From Streptomyces aurantiogriseus (lineage in GTDB: Bacteria; Actinomycetota; Actinomycetes; Streptomycetales; Streptomycetaceae), in contig NZ_BMSX01000002.1 of assembly GCF_014649375.1 (NCBI RefSeq), positions 186,001 to 250,000 on the forward strand: a DNA stretch of 64,000 nt, read 5' to 3'. The notes beneath the pieces were generated by a model. That model made no database searches and was not told where the DNA came from. It worked only from the letters and a program-made list of their open reading frames with translations. Shown here one piece after another: positions 52,091 to 60,392 of this stretch. How positions within the stretch are numbered: position 1 is the stretch's first letter; the number at the start of each line of letters is the position of its first letter. Both the position numbers and the translations under genes were made by a program.

Positions 52091-52801
52091 ATGAGCAGCT
52101 CTCCGGACGCGCCGGTCGCACTGATCACGGGCGGCGGCAGCGGCATCGGCGCCGCTGTGGCACGTCAACTGCTGGACGCCGGCTACCGGGTCACCGTCAC
52201 CGGACGCGGCGAGGAGCGCCTGCGCTCCTTCGCCGCGGACCTGGGCGACCCGGAGGGTCTGCTGACGGTCGTCGGCAGTACGGCGGACTACGACTGCATA
52301 CAGTCGGCGGTCGATCGCACACTCAAGCAATACGGTCGACTGGATACCGTCGTCGCCAACGCCGGCACCGCCACCCACGACTCCGTCGCCGAGGGCGACC
52401 CGGCCGGCTGGACCGACATGGTCCTGACAAACGTGCTGGGTCCCGCCTTCCTCATCCGCGCCTCCATCGATGCCCTGAAGGAGACCCGGGGCCGCATCGT
52501 CCTGGTCGGCAGCGTCGCCGGCTTCGTGCCCACCCCGGGCAACATCTACGGGGCGACGAAGTGGGCGGTGACCGGGCTCGCCGAGAACACCCGACGCCAG
52601 GTCACCGAGTGGGGCGTCGGCGTGACCCTGATCGCCCCCGGCCGGGTGGAGACGCCGTTCTGGGACAGCTACGGCAGCCTGCCGCCCGGGCACCTGCTGA
52701 CCGCCGACCAGATCGCCGACTCGGTGGTGTGGGCGATCCGGCAACCTGAGGGCGTCGACGTCAACACCGTCGTCGTCCGCCCGATCGGACAGCCCAACTG
52801 A
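52091..52801 (+). CDS. Short-chain dehydrogenase/reductase
   Basis: This 236-residue classical SDR has cofactor motif ITGGGSGIGAAVA (12-24), NAG motif VVANAGTATHD, Ser in LVGSVAG and catalytic YGATK. After TG, R in VTGRGEERL suggests NADP(H). The substrate is unknown. ATG 52091 follows GGGGG. The stretch DCIQSAVDRTLKQYGRLDT (52286-52345) uses ATA, ACA, CAA, CGA and GAT codons and holds GACTGCATAC plus CGACTG-N4-CAGTCG, in sharp contrast with the rest of the gene. Confidence 0.9.
   Translation: MSSSPDAPVALITGGGSGIGAAVARQLLDAGYRVTVTGRGEERLRSFAADLGDPEGLLTVVGSTADYDCIQSAVDRTLKQYGRLDTVVANAGTATHDSVAEGDPAGWTDMVLTNVLGPAFLIRASIDALKETRGRIVLVGSVAGFVPTPGNIYGATKWAVTGLAENTRRQVTEWGVGVTLIAPGRVETPFWDSYGSLPPGHLLTADQIADSVVWAIRQPEGVDVNTVVVRPIGQPN
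52271..52308 (+). repeat. Dispersed motif copy 3 (GTCGGCAGT ... GACTGCATAC) inside SDR gene
   Basis: GTCGGCAGT (52271-52279) lies 12 bases before GACTGCATAC (52292-52301), and CGACTGCATACAGTCG is a perfect 6-bp inverted repeat with a 4-base centre. Same order and strand as in katE. Confidence 0.6.
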
Positions 52802-52803
52802 CG

Positions 52804-52843
52804 CGTCGAGGGCGCCCCCCCCGACAGAGGGGTGCCCTCGACG
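52804..52843. terminator. Bidirectional hairpin between SDR and aldo-keto reductase
   Basis: CGTCGAGGGCGCCCC and GGGGTGCCCTCGACG form a 15-bp stem with a single G-T pair and a 10-base loop, three bases after the SDR stop. Confidence 0.8.
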
Positions 52844-52860
52844 GCGTGGGCGTGGGCCGC

Positions 52861-53697
52861 TCAGCCCATGTCGAACGTCGCCGGGTCCGGGCCGATGCGC
52901 CGGTCCTCGTTCAGCGCGCTGATCGCGGCCAGGTCCTCGGTGTCCAGACTGAAGTCGAAGACCTCGATGTTCTCCTTGATCCGGGACGGCGTCACGGACT
53001 TGGGGATCACGACGTTGCCGAGCTGCAGATGCCAGCGCAGCACCACCTGGGCCGGAGTGCGGCCGTGCTTCTGAGCGATGGCCACGATCGCCGGAACCTC
53101 CAGCAGGCCCTTGCCCTGGCCGAGCGGCGACCAGGCCTCGGTCGCGATGCCCTGCTCCGCGTGGTACTCACGCGCGGCGTGCTGCTGCAGGTGCGGGTGC
53201 AGCTCGATCTGGTTGACCGCCGGGATCACCGACGTCTCGCCGATCAGCCGCTCGATGTGCTCCGGCAGGAAGTTGGAGACGCCGATGGCCCGCACGCGGC
53301 CGTCCGCGAGAAGCTTCTCGAACGCCTTGTACGTGTCGACGTACGTGCCCCGGGCCGGCAGCGGCCAGTGGATCAGGTACAGGTCGACGTGGTCCAGACC
53401 CAGCTTCGCCAGCGAGGTGTCGAACGCGCGGAGCGTCGCGTCGTACCCCTGGTCGCTGTTCCAGAGCTTGGTGGTGACGAAGATGTCGTCGCGGGGCAGG
53501 CCGGAGGAGGTGATGGCCTTGCCGGTGCCCTCTTCGTTGCCGTAGATCGCCGCTGTGTCGATGCTGCGGTACCCGGCCTCCAGCGCGGTCGAGACCGCCT
53601 GCTCCGCCTCGTCGTCCGGCACCTGCCAGACGCCGAAGCCCAGCTGGGGCATCTCGACGCCGTTGTTGAGGATGATCGGGGGGACCTTGCTGCTCAC
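52861..53697 (-). CDS. Aldo/keto reductase
   Basis: This 278-residue NADPH-dependent AKR barrel has catalytic Asp/Tyr in YRSIDTAAIYGNEEGTG, Lys in VTTKLWN and His in LIHWPLP, with PAVNQIELHPHLQQ and IPKSVTPSRIKENIEVFDF for cofactor binding. Closest to the 2,5-diketo-D-gluconate reductase/DkgA type. GTG 53697 (VSSKVPPI) has GAAGGA upstream and matches the usual family start. The upstream ATG near 53739 lacks a site. Cytoplasmic, probably detoxifying aldehydes or ketones. Confidence 0.92.
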   Translation of the reverse strand: MSSKVPPIILNNGVEMPQLGFGVWQVPDDEAEQAVSTALEAGYRSIDTAAIYGNEEGTGKAITSSGLPRDDIFVTTKLWNSDQGYDATLRAFDTSLAKLGLDHVDLYLIHWPLPARGTYVDTYKAFEKLLADGRVRAIGVSNFLPEHIERLIGETSVIPAVNQIELHPHLQQHAAREYHAEQGIATEAWSPLGQGKGLLEVPAIVAIAQKHGRTPAQVVLRWHLQLGNVVIPKSVTPSRIKENIEVFDFSLDTEDLAAISALNEDRRIGPDPATFDMG

Positions 53698-53796
53698 GAG
53701 CTCTTGATCCTTCGGTTGTCCGTCAAGTGGTGCTCCCATCGTCAACGATCACGACGCGTGATGCATTCCTGACCCCCGAATTCGTACCCCCGGACC

Positions 53797-55644
53797 TCAG
53801 GTGCGGTACAGCGCGTCGACCTCGTTGGCGTACGTGTTCTCGATGGCCTTGCGCTTCAGCTTCAGTGACGGGGTGAGCAGTCCGTGCTCCTCGGTGAACG
53901 GCTGGGCGAGGATACGGAAGGTGCGGATCGACTCGGCCTGCGAGACCAGTGTGTTGGCGGCGACCACGGCCCGCCGCACCTCGGTCTCCAGGTCGGGATC
54001 GCGCACCAGCTCGGCCGGTGTCAGCTGCGGTTTGCCGCGCATCTGCAGCCAGTGTTCGACGGCCTCCTGGTCGAGGGTGACCAGGGCGGCGACGAACGGC
54101 CTGTCGTTGCCGACGACGATGCACTGGTTCACCAGCGGGTGGTCCCGTACGCGTTCCTCCAGCAGCCCCGGCGAAACGCTTTTGCCGCCGGACGTGACGA
54201 GGATCTCCTTCTTGCGGCCGGTGATGGTGAGGTAGCCGTCCTCGTCGAGGGAGCCGAGATCGCCGGTGGCCAGCCAGCCGTCGTGCAGGGTCTCGTCGGT
54301 GGCCTTGGGGTTGTTGAGGTAGCCCTGGAAGACGTTGTCGCCGTGCAGCCAGATCTCGCCGTCGTCCGCGATGTGCACGGTCATGCCGGGGATGGGCCGG
54401 CCGACGGTGCCGTAGCGGGTGCGGCCGGGCGGGTTGGCGGTCGCGGCCGCCGTCGACTCCGTCAGGCCGTAGCCCTCGTAGATCTGCACGCCCGCGCCGG
54501 CGAAGAACAGGCCGAGCCTGCGGTCCATCGCGGAGCCGCCGGACATGGCGTGCCGGACGCGGCCGCCCATCGCGGCGCGCATCTTGGAGTAGACGAGTTT
54601 GTCGAACAGCTGATGCTGCATGCGCAGGCCCGCCGACGGCCCGGGCCCGATGCCCCAGGCCTTCGCCTCCACCGCCTCCGCGTAGTTCACGGCGATGTCC
54701 ACGGCCTTCTCGAACGGCCCGGCCTTCCCCTCTCGCTCGGCCTTGCGACGGGCCGCGTTGAAGACCTTCTCGAAGATGTAGGGCACGGCCAGGAAGAACG
54801 TCGGCCGGAACGCGGCCAGATCGGGCAGCAGGGCGGCCGCCTGCATCTGGGGCTGGTGGCCGAAGCGGACCTTGCCGCGGATCGCGGCGATCTGCACCAT
54901 CCGCCCGAAGACGTGCGCGAGCGGCAGGAACAGCAGGGTCGCCGCCTCGTCGCCCTTCTTGGAGTGGAACACCGGCTCCCAGCGCTGGATGACGGTGTCC
55001 GCCTCGAACATGAAGTTGCCGTGCGAGAGGAGACAGCCCTTGGGGCGGCCGGTCGTGCCGGAGGTGTAGATGATCGTGGCGACCGAGTCCGGCGTGACCG
55101 CCTCCCGGTGCCGGTGCACCACGTCGTCCTCGATGGCGGCGCCGGCGTCGTACAGCTCCTGCACACACCCCGAGTCCAGCTGCCACAGGCGGCGCAACTG
55201 GGGGAGGCGGTCGATGACGGTGGCGATCGTCATCGCGTGGTCCTCGTGCTCCACCACCGCGGCCGTGACCTCGGCGTCGTACAGCATCCAGAAGCACTGC
55301 TCGGCCGAGGAGGTCGGGTAGACGGGAACCACCTGGGCGCCGATGGTCCACAGGGCGAAGTCGAAGAGGGTCCACTCGTAGCGGGTGCGAGACATGATCG
55401 CGACGCGGTCGCCGAAGCGGACGCCCTGGGCGAGCAGCCCCTTGGCGAGGGCGAGCACCTCGTCGCGGAACTCGGCGGTGGTCACGTCCCGCCACTCGCC
55501 CTGCTCGTCCTTGCGGCCCAGCGCGATGTGGTGGGGGTCGTCCTGGGCGTGCTGGAAGACGACGTCGGCCAGTCCGCCCACCGGCGGTGCCAACGCCAAC
55601 GGAGGGTTGGAGAACTCGCGCAAATCCCGCACCCCGCTTCTCAT
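53797..55644 (-). CDS. Long-chain fatty acyl-CoA synthetase (AMP-forming)
   Basis: This 615-residue ANL-superfamily enzyme has P-loop IIYTSGTTGRPKG, linker/core EGYGLTEST, WLATGDLG and the C-terminal Lys segment LTITGRKKEILVTSGGKSVSPGLLEE. It activates fatty acids to acyl-CoA via acyl-adenylate. ATG 55644 has a weak ribosome site, and GTG codons downstream (VRDLREF) are possible starts. The gene is followed by the aldo-keto reductase in the same direction but 99 bases away, and preceded by a 332-base non-coding stretch. Confidence 0.92.
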   Translation of the reverse strand: MRSGVRDLREFSNPPLALAPPVGGLADVVFQHAQDDPHHIALGRKDEQGEWRDVTTAEFRDEVLALAKGLLAQGVRFGDRVAIMSRTRYEWTLFDFALWTIGAQVVPVYPTSSAEQCFWMLYDAEVTAAVVEHEDHAMTIATVIDRLPQLRRLWQLDSGCVQELYDAGAAIEDDVVHRHREAVTPDSVATIIYTSGTTGRPKGCLLSHGNFMFEADTVIQRWEPVFHSKKGDEAATLLFLPLAHVFGRMVQIAAIRGKVRFGHQPQMQAAALLPDLAAFRPTFFLAVPYIFEKVFNAARRKAEREGKAGPFEKAVDIAVNYAEAVEAKAWGIGPGPSAGLRMQHQLFDKLVYSKMRAAMGGRVRHAMSGGSAMDRRLGLFFAGAGVQIYEGYGLTESTAAATANPPGRTRYGTVGRPIPGMTVHIADDGEIWLHGDNVFQGYLNNPKATDETLHDGWLATGDLGSLDEDGYLTITGRKKEILVTSGGKSVSPGLLEERVRDHPLVNQCIVVGNDRPFVAALVTLDQEAVEHWLQMRGKPQLTPAELVRDPDLETEVRRAVVAANTLVSQAESIRTFRILAQPFTEEHGLLTPSLKLKRKAIENTYANEVDALYRT

Positions 55645-55976
55645 GCCGCGCAGCGCCGTGAAAGCTACCCCACGCCCGGGCGGGGCGGGAGAGGGCGGGA
55701 AAGCGAGCGATGCTCTCGTCTGGGCTGGTCAGTGCAGGAAAATGGGCTCACATGCGGAAGGGTCGGACAGAAAACTGACGGTTGAGTAAGTTTCGGTGCC
55801 GTAATCTCCACCGAATCTGCCCGACCCGCTTACGCTGCCCGACCTCTGCGGGGAGGGTCGGCTCCGCGTCGGAGTCCTCTCTTCGGACAGCGCCGGAAGT
55901 ACTGATTCCGTTACGTTGGCGCGTTGTCGTAGGCGGTATGCAATCTGCCGTGTGCCGTGTGCCGTGTGCCGTCGGC
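55645..55976. other. 332-base intergenic region with AT-rich segment and motif copies
   Basis: No gene is supportable. Bases 55765-55830 are AT-rich and probably hold the acyl-CoA synthetase promoter. GCCCGACC occurs twice (around 55818 and 55836). GTATGCAA (55936-55943) is the reverse of the TTGCATAC variant of the dispersed motif. It runs into four TGCCGTG units (55946-55973) just before the LysR stop. Confidence 0.6.
55946..55973 (+). repeat. 7-bp tandem repeat TGCCGTG x4
   Basis: Three exact copies and one TGCCGTC, immediately after GTATGCAATC. The repeat resembles the stem TGTGTGCCGTA of the hairpin at 24243. Confidence 0.8.
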
Positions 55977-56894
55977 TCAGCCTTCGTCGCCGACTGTCTG
56001 GGGACCGATCCGTCGGCCGGGCCCCGCCGCACCCCGCCGGTGCAGCCGGTCGCCGCCCGCCAGGATCGCCGCCGCCAGCGCGTCCGCGGCGCCCTGGGCG
56101 GACGTACGGCGCCGGCCGTGGACCAGGACGAAGTCCACCCGGCCCAGCTCCGGCAGGCCCGACCGGTCGGGGACCCGGACCAGGCCGGGCGGGATCAGGC
56201 CGCGCGAGTGCGCCATCACGCCCAGGCCCGCGCGGGCCGCCGCGATGAGGCCGTTGAGGCTGCCGCTCGTGCACACGATCCGCCATGCCCGCCCCTGCCG
56301 CTCCAGCGCCTCCAGGGCGAGGGCCCGGGTGATGCCCGGCGGCGGGAACACGATGAGCGGGACCGGCCGGTCGCCGTCCAGACGCAGTCGTTCCGCACCG
56401 ATCCACACCAGCTCGTCGTGCCAGACCAGCTCACCCCGCGGGTCCTCGGGCCGCCGCTTGGCCAGCACCAGGTCCAGCTTCCCGGCCGCCAGTTGCTCGT
56501 GCAGTGTGCCGGACAGTTCCACCGTCAGCTCCAGGTCGACCTCGGGGTGGTCGTGACGGAAGCCCTCCAGGATCTCCGGCAGCCGGGTCAGCACGAAGTC
56601 CTCGGAAGCGCCGAAGCGCAGTCGGCCGCGCAGCCGGGTGCCGGTGAAGAACGCCGTGGCCTGCTCGTGCACCTCCAGGATCCGGCGCGCGAAACCGAGC
56701 ATCGCCTCGCCGTCCTCCGTCAGCTCCACGGAGTGCGTGTCCCGGGAGAACAGTGTCCGCCCGGCCGCGTCCTCCAGACGCCGTACGTGCTGGCTGACCG
56801 TGGACTGGCGCAGCCCGAGCCGCCGGGCGGCCTGGGTGAAGCTGAGGGTCTGGGCGACCGCCAGGAAGGTGCGCAGGTGGGCGGGGTCGTACAT
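55977..56894 (-). CDS. LysR-family transcriptional regulator
   Basis: The 305-residue protein has an N-terminal winged helix (MYDPAHLRTFLAVAQTLSFTQAARRLGLRQSTVSQHVRRLEDAAGRTLF, 1-48) and a LysR substrate-binding domain (GRLRFGASEDFVLTRLPEILEGFRHDHPEVDLEL). ATG 56894 has TAGCGT seven bases before it and no ribosome site, so I treat it as leaderless and prefer it to GTG 56903. It is divergent from a BASS-type transporter, the classic LysR arrangement, and a T-N11-A box lies between them. Confidence 0.92.
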   Translation of the reverse strand: MYDPAHLRTFLAVAQTLSFTQAARRLGLRQSTVSQHVRRLEDAAGRTLFSRDTHSVELTEDGEAMLGFARRILEVHEQATAFFTGTRLRGRLRFGASEDFVLTRLPEILEGFRHDHPEVDLELTVELSGTLHEQLAAGKLDLVLAKRRPEDPRGELVWHDELVWIGAERLRLDGDRPVPLIVFPPPGITRALALEALERQGRAWRIVCTSGSLNGLIAAARAGLGVMAHSRGLIPPGLVRVPDRSGLPELGRVDFVLVHGRRRTSAQGAADALAAAILAGGDRLHRRGAAGPGRRIGPQTVGDEG

Positions 56895-56901
56895 GCCGAC
56901 C

Positions 56902-56907
56902 ACGCTA
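56902..56907 (-). promoter_or_regulatory. -10 element TAGCGT for leaderless lysR
   Basis: TAGCGT-N7-ATG on the minus strand places the transcription start at the initiation codon. Confidence 0.5.
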
Positions 56908-56914
56908 GCCGCTT

Positions 56915-56929
56915 ATCGCGATTCATGAT
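56915..56929. promoter_or_regulatory. LysR T-N11-A box in the lysR/transporter gap
   Basis: ATC-N9-GAT (T at 56916, A at 56928 with 11 bases between) is a dyad of the LysR type, upstream of both divergent genes. Confidence 0.5.
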
Positions 56930-57074
56930 GGCAGTCAGAGCGGTATGACCGATTCCCGATCACCTGGGTGAGGAGGACGATGGAGAGGGGCTCTCCGGGC
57001 CCACCGCACTGTGAACGAACGAAGCACACCGAGCACACCGAGCAGAACGAAGCACACCGAGCAAGTGGAGCACC

Positions 57075-58118
57075 GTGAAACGCCTGCGTTGGCCGAGTTG
57101 GATGCCGATCGACCCGTACATCCTGCTGCTGCTCGGGACGGTGGGCCTCGCGGCGCTCCTCCCGGCGCGCGGCGCCGCCGCCGACGTGGCCTCCGGCGCC
57201 TCCACGGCCGCGATCGCCTTCCTCTTCTTCCTGTACGGCGCCCGCCTGTCCACCCGGGAGGCGCTGGACGGCCTGAAGCACTGGCGGCTGCACGTCACGG
57301 TCCTCGCCTGCACGTTCGTGATCTTCCCGGTGCTGGGTCTGGCCGCCCGGGGTCTCGTCCCGGTGTTCCTCACCGATCCGCTCTACCAGGGGCTGCTGTT
57401 CCTCACCCTGGTCCCCTCGACCATCCAGTCGTCGATCGCCTTCACCTCGATCGCCCGCGGCAACGTGCCCGCGGCGATCTGCGCGGGCTCCTTCTCCTCC
57501 CTGGTCGGCATCGTCGTCACCCCGCTGCTGGCGGCCGCGCTGCTCGGCAGCACCGGAGGCGGCTTCTCCACGGACTCCCTCGTGGAGATCGTGCTGCAGC
57601 TGCTTGTGCCGTTCGTGGCGGGCCAGCTGCTGCGCCGCTGGATCGGCGGCTTCGTCGCCCGGCACAAGAAGGTCCTCGGATACGTCGACCGCGGCTCGAT
57701 CCTCCTCGTCGTCTACACCGCGTTCAGTGAGGGCATGGTCCAGGGCATCTGGCACCAGGTGAGCCCCGTCCGGCTCGCCGGGCTGCTGGTCGTCGAGGCC
57801 GTCCTGCTCGCCGTGATGCTGGCGCTGACCTGGTACGGCGCCAGGGCGCTGCGGTTCGACCGCGAGGACCGGATCGCGATCCAGTTCGCGGGTTCGAAGA
57901 AGTCCCTCGCCTCCGGACTGCCCATGGCGAGCGTCCTGTTCGGCGCGCACGCCTCCCTCGCCGTCCTGCCGCTGATGCTCTTCCACCAGATGCAGCTCAT
58001 GGTGTGCGCCGTGATCGCCAAGCGCCGGGCTCGCGACCCCGAGTCGCCGGCCGACAACGCGCCGGCTACGGCCGCGGCGTCACGAACCGCGGTCGACGCA
58101 GCGCCACGTTCGCGCTGA
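57075..58118 (+). CDS. Bile acid:sodium symporter (BASS/SBF-like) family transporter
   Basis: This 347-residue membrane protein has about ten helices: DPYILLLLGTVGLAALLPA, GASTAAIAFLFFLYGARLS, LVPSTIQSSIAFTSIARGNVPAAICAGSFSSLVGIVVTPLL and FAGSKKSLASGLPMASVLF. The ST..SS and GSKKS motifs fit the SBF_like (PF13593) group. Substrate probably an organic anion taken up with sodium, and unproven. GTG 57075 follows GTGGAG. The leader contains a run of AGCACACCG-like 9-bp repeats (57022-57062). Likely regulated by the divergent LysR protein. Confidence 0.88.
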   Translation: MKRLRWPSWMPIDPYILLLLGTVGLAALLPARGAAADVASGASTAAIAFLFFLYGARLSTREALDGLKHWRLHVTVLACTFVIFPVLGLAARGLVPVFLTDPLYQGLLFLTLVPSTIQSSIAFTSIARGNVPAAICAGSFSSLVGIVVTPLLAAALLGSTGGGFSTDSLVEIVLQLLVPFVAGQLLRRWIGGFVARHKKVLGYVDRGSILLVVYTAFSEGMVQGIWHQVSPVRLAGLLVVEAVLLAVMLALTWYGARALRFDREDRIAIQFAGSKKSLASGLPMASVLFGAHASLAVLPLMLFHQMQLMVCAVIAKRRARDPESPADNAPATAAASRTAVDAAPRSR

Positions 58119-58233
58119 GCTCTCCGTCGCGGTCGCAGAGTCCAGCCAGGTGCAGAGGGTCCAGCCAGGTGTAGGCCGTCGTCTGGCGTTGCGGCAGCGG
58201 CGGGCGAGGGCGTGCGCCGGTCGACGGCATGTC

Positions 58234-58275
58234 GTATGCAGTCGACCGGATAATGTGTGGTCGGCAGTATCCCGT
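58234..58275. repeat. Dispersed motif copy 4 (GTATGCAGTC ... GGTCGGCAGTATCCCGT)
   Basis: This copy lies in the gap between convergent genes. GTATGCAGTC (58234-58243) is followed by GGTCGGCAGTATCCCGT (58259-58275), a 17-mer that occurs exactly on the minus strand at 1714-1730 inside the baeRF2 gene. Confidence 0.65.
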
Positions 58276-58347
58276 GGACCGACGCCACTGAGCGCACCGC
58301 CCCGAGAACCAGTGCCGGCACCAGACCGACCCCAGGAGCGACGGCCC

Positions 58348-59265
58348 TCACGGCACCAGGACGACCTTGCCGAGATTGGACCGCGACGCGATCACCTCGT
58401 GCGCCTTCGCCGCGTCCTCCAGTGCGAACTCTGCGTGTACGGCGGGCTTGAGCGCGCCTCCCGCGAACAGTTGCCAGAGCTCCTGGCGCCACCGTTCGTA
58501 GACGTCCGGCTGTCCGCGGGCGATCAGCCCCATCTGGAAGCCGATCACCGACTTGGCGCCGACGAGCAGATCGTATGCCCGGATCGTCCCGCCGCCCGAG
58601 CTGTACGCCACGAGCCGCCCGCTGGGGGCGAGGGCCGCCACGGCGGCGGTGAGCAGTTCGCCGCCGACTGCATCCAGGATGTAGTCGACAGGCTCTCCCC
58701 AGTCCTCGTGGTCGTAGATGACGACCTCGTCCGCGCCCAGGGTGCTCACGAAGGCCGCCTTCGCCGGGTCGGAGACGGCGCCCACGACCCGGGACGCGCC
58801 GCGCGTGCGGGCGAGTTGCACGGCGAGGTGGCCGACGCCGCTCGCCGCGGCCGTGACGAGGGCCGCTTCGCCGGGTGCGGGCCGTGCGGCCGACAGGGCA
58901 CCGAGGGCGACCAGGCCGCTGCGGACCAGCGCGACCGCGTCGACGGCGCTCGCGGTGTCCGGGACCGGGGAGGTCATGGTCTCGTGCAGGAGGGCGAAGT
59001 CGGCGTAGCCGTGACCGAAGCAGAGGCCTGTGACGCGTTCGCCGACCCGGAAGCGGCTGACTCTCTCGCCGACGGCCATGACCTCCCCGGCGACCTCGCC
59101 CCCGAGCGGGACCGGCTCGGCGGCCTCGGTGACCTTGCGGACGACGGGCAGGGTGACACCGACGGCCTCGCAGCGGACGAGGAGCTCGCCGGCGGCGGGT
59201 GCGGGGACGGGCGCCTCCTCCAGGGACAGGGGGCCGCCAGGGGAGTCGTAGCGAACGCGGCGCAT
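58348..59265 (-). CDS. Zinc-binding-type quinone oxidoreductase (MDR family)
   Basis: This 305-residue medium-chain reductase/dehydrogenase has a GroES-like N-terminal part (AGELLVRCEAVGVTLPVVRKV, VPLGGEVAGEVMAVGERVSRFRVGERV) and an NADPH Rossmann motif (AALVTAAASGVGHLAVQLAR). C-terminal KVVLVP is typical. Catalytic zinc Cys residues are absent, as in quinone reductases. ATG 59265 has GGAGG four bases upstream. Divergent from a MarR regulator across a palindrome-rich gap, so it is the probable MarR target, for example in quinone or electrophile stress. Confidence 0.9.
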   Translation of the reverse strand: MRRVRYDSPGGPLSLEEAPVPAPAAGELLVRCEAVGVTLPVVRKVTEAAEPVPLGGEVAGEVMAVGERVSRFRVGERVTGLCFGHGYADFALLHETMTSPVPDTASAVDAVALVRSGLVALGALSAARPAPGEAALVTAAASGVGHLAVQLARTRGASRVVGAVSDPAKAAFVSTLGADEVVIYDHEDWGEPVDYILDAVGGELLTAAVAALAPSGRLVAYSSGGGTIRAYDLLVGAKSVIGFQMGLIARGQPDVYERWRQELWQLFAGGALKPAVHAEFALEDAAKAHEVIASRSNLGKVVLVP

Positions 59266-59316
59266 CGCACCTCCAGAGGTCACCGGGAGCCCCATGAGCA
59301 CTCGTTGGAAATCCCT

Positions 59317-59350
59317 ATGAATTCATTGGTGGCCCCCACGGTATTCCGTG
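59317..59350. promoter_or_regulatory. Candidate MarR operators: ATGAATTCAT and CACGG-N4-CCGTG
   Basis: A perfect 10-bp palindrome (59317-59326) and a perfect 5-bp inverted repeat (59337-59350) lie between the quinone oxidoreductase and MarR genes. An outer GTTGGA...TCCAAC pair brackets both. Confidence 0.5.
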
Positions 59351-59378
59351 TTCATGGGGAAGTCCAACGACTTGTCGC

Positions 59379-59384
59379 TACGCT
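59379..59384 (+). promoter_or_regulatory. -10 element TACGCT for leaderless marR
   Basis: TACGCT-N6-ATG with no ribosome site between, so transcription should begin at ATG 59391. Confidence 0.5.
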
Positions 59385-59390
59385 GCCCCC

Positions 59391-59828
59391 ATGGCCGACG
59401 CACCCCTTCCCTTCATTCGCGCCCTGCCCAGCTGGCTGCTCGGCCGGGCCGCCGCTCGCGGGCGCGCCCTTGTCGCCGAGGCACTGGCGGCGGAGGGTAT
59501 GCGGATGTGGCACCACGTGGTGCTCTCCGCCGTCCGTGACCTCGCCCCCGTCGCCCAGGCCGACCTCGGCCGCAGCGTCGGGCTCGACCCCAAGGACCTG
59601 GTGGGCATCCTCAACGACCTCCAGGCCGCCGGCCTCGCCGTGCGGGAGCCGGACCCGAAGGACCGCCGCAAGAACGCGGTCTCGCTCACCGAGGAGGGCG
59701 AACGGCTGCTGCGGCGCTGCGAGAAGGTCGCCCGCGAGGCCAACGACGCGCTGCTCGCCCCGCTCTCCGCGGCCGAGCGCGACCAGTTCATGGACCTGTT
59801 GATCCGGATTTCCGGCACGGACGGCTGA
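59391..59828 (+). CDS. MarR-family transcriptional regulator
   Basis: The 145-residue winged-helix protein includes WHHVVLSAVRDLAPVAQADLGRSVGLDPKDLVGILNDLQAAGLAVREPDPKDRRKNAVSLTEEG, the MarR core with beta-wing DPKDRRKN. It is divergent from the quinone oxidoreductase gene, with palindromes between, so autoregulation and control of that gene are likely. It has no Shine-Dalgarno site but a leaderless-type -10. The isochorismatase-like gene follows after 19 bases yet has its own -10. Confidence 0.9.
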   Translation: MADAPLPFIRALPSWLLGRAAARGRALVAEALAAEGMRMWHHVVLSAVRDLAPVAQADLGRSVGLDPKDLVGILNDLQAAGLAVREPDPKDRRKNAVSLTEEGERLLRRCEKVAREANDALLAPLSAAERDQFMDLLIRISGTDG

Positions 59829-59835
59829 CGGGGGA

Positions 59836-59841
59836 TAACGT
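59836..59841 (+). promoter_or_regulatory. -10 element TAACGT for leaderless isochorismatase-like gene
   Basis: TAACGT-N6-ATG, identical to the arrangement at 29892 on the other strand. Confidence 0.45.
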
Positions 59842-59847
59842 TCCGTC

Positions 59848-60375
59848 ATGACCGCACCCCTCGCGCTGGACCCCGCGCACACCGCCCTCGTCCTCGTCGA
59901 TCTGATGGACCGGATCGTCGCGCTGCCCCTGGAGCCCCGCAAGGGCGCCGACGTGCTCGCCGTCGCCGAGGAGCTGGCGGACACCTTCCGTGCGGCCGGA
60001 GCGCTCGTCGTCCTCGTCCGCACGAAACGCCCCGGCGTCGCCGAGCAGCCGCCCGGCAGCGGTCTGGTTCACGGGCTGCTGCACGAGGGCGACCTCGAGG
60101 TCGTCAAGCGGACCGTCGGCGGTTTCCAGGGCACGGGCCTGGACGAGCTCCTGCGCCGGCGCGGCATCACCACTGTGGTGTTCGGCGGCATCGCCACCAA
60201 CCTCGGCGTCGAATCCACCGCCCGCGCCGCAGGCGACCTCGGCTACGACCTCGTTTTCGTCGAGGACGCGACGGCCGCGCTCACCGGCGCCGAGCACGAG
60301 GCGTCGGTGCGGCTCGACTTCCCGCGACTGGGGTCGGTCGTGCGGGCGGGTGACGTGCGGTTCGTGGCCGGGTAG
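59848..60375 (+). CDS. Isochorismatase-family hydrolase-like protein lacking the catalytic Cys
   Basis: In this 175-residue cysteine-hydrolase fold the Asp (LVLVDLMDRIV, residue 18), Lys (EVVKRTVGGFQGTGLDELLRRRG) and cis-peptide region are present. However, where the catalytic motif should read TNxCVxxTA the protein has ATNLGVESTARAA, so the Cys is Gly. Like PhzD-type isochorismatases it could still hydrolyse vinyl ethers using Asp/Lys, or be non-catalytic. Leaderless-type start. Convergent with fdhD. Confidence 0.85.
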   Translation: MTAPLALDPAHTALVLVDLMDRIVALPLEPRKGADVLAVAEELADTFRAAGALVVLVRTKRPGVAEQPPGSGLVHGLLHEGDLEVVKRTVGGFQGTGLDELLRRRGITTVVFGGIATNLGVESTARAAGDLGYDLVFVEDATAALTGAEHEASVRLDFPRLGSVVRAGDVRFVAG

Positions 60376-60392
60376 GCGCGGTTCGAGGCCGG

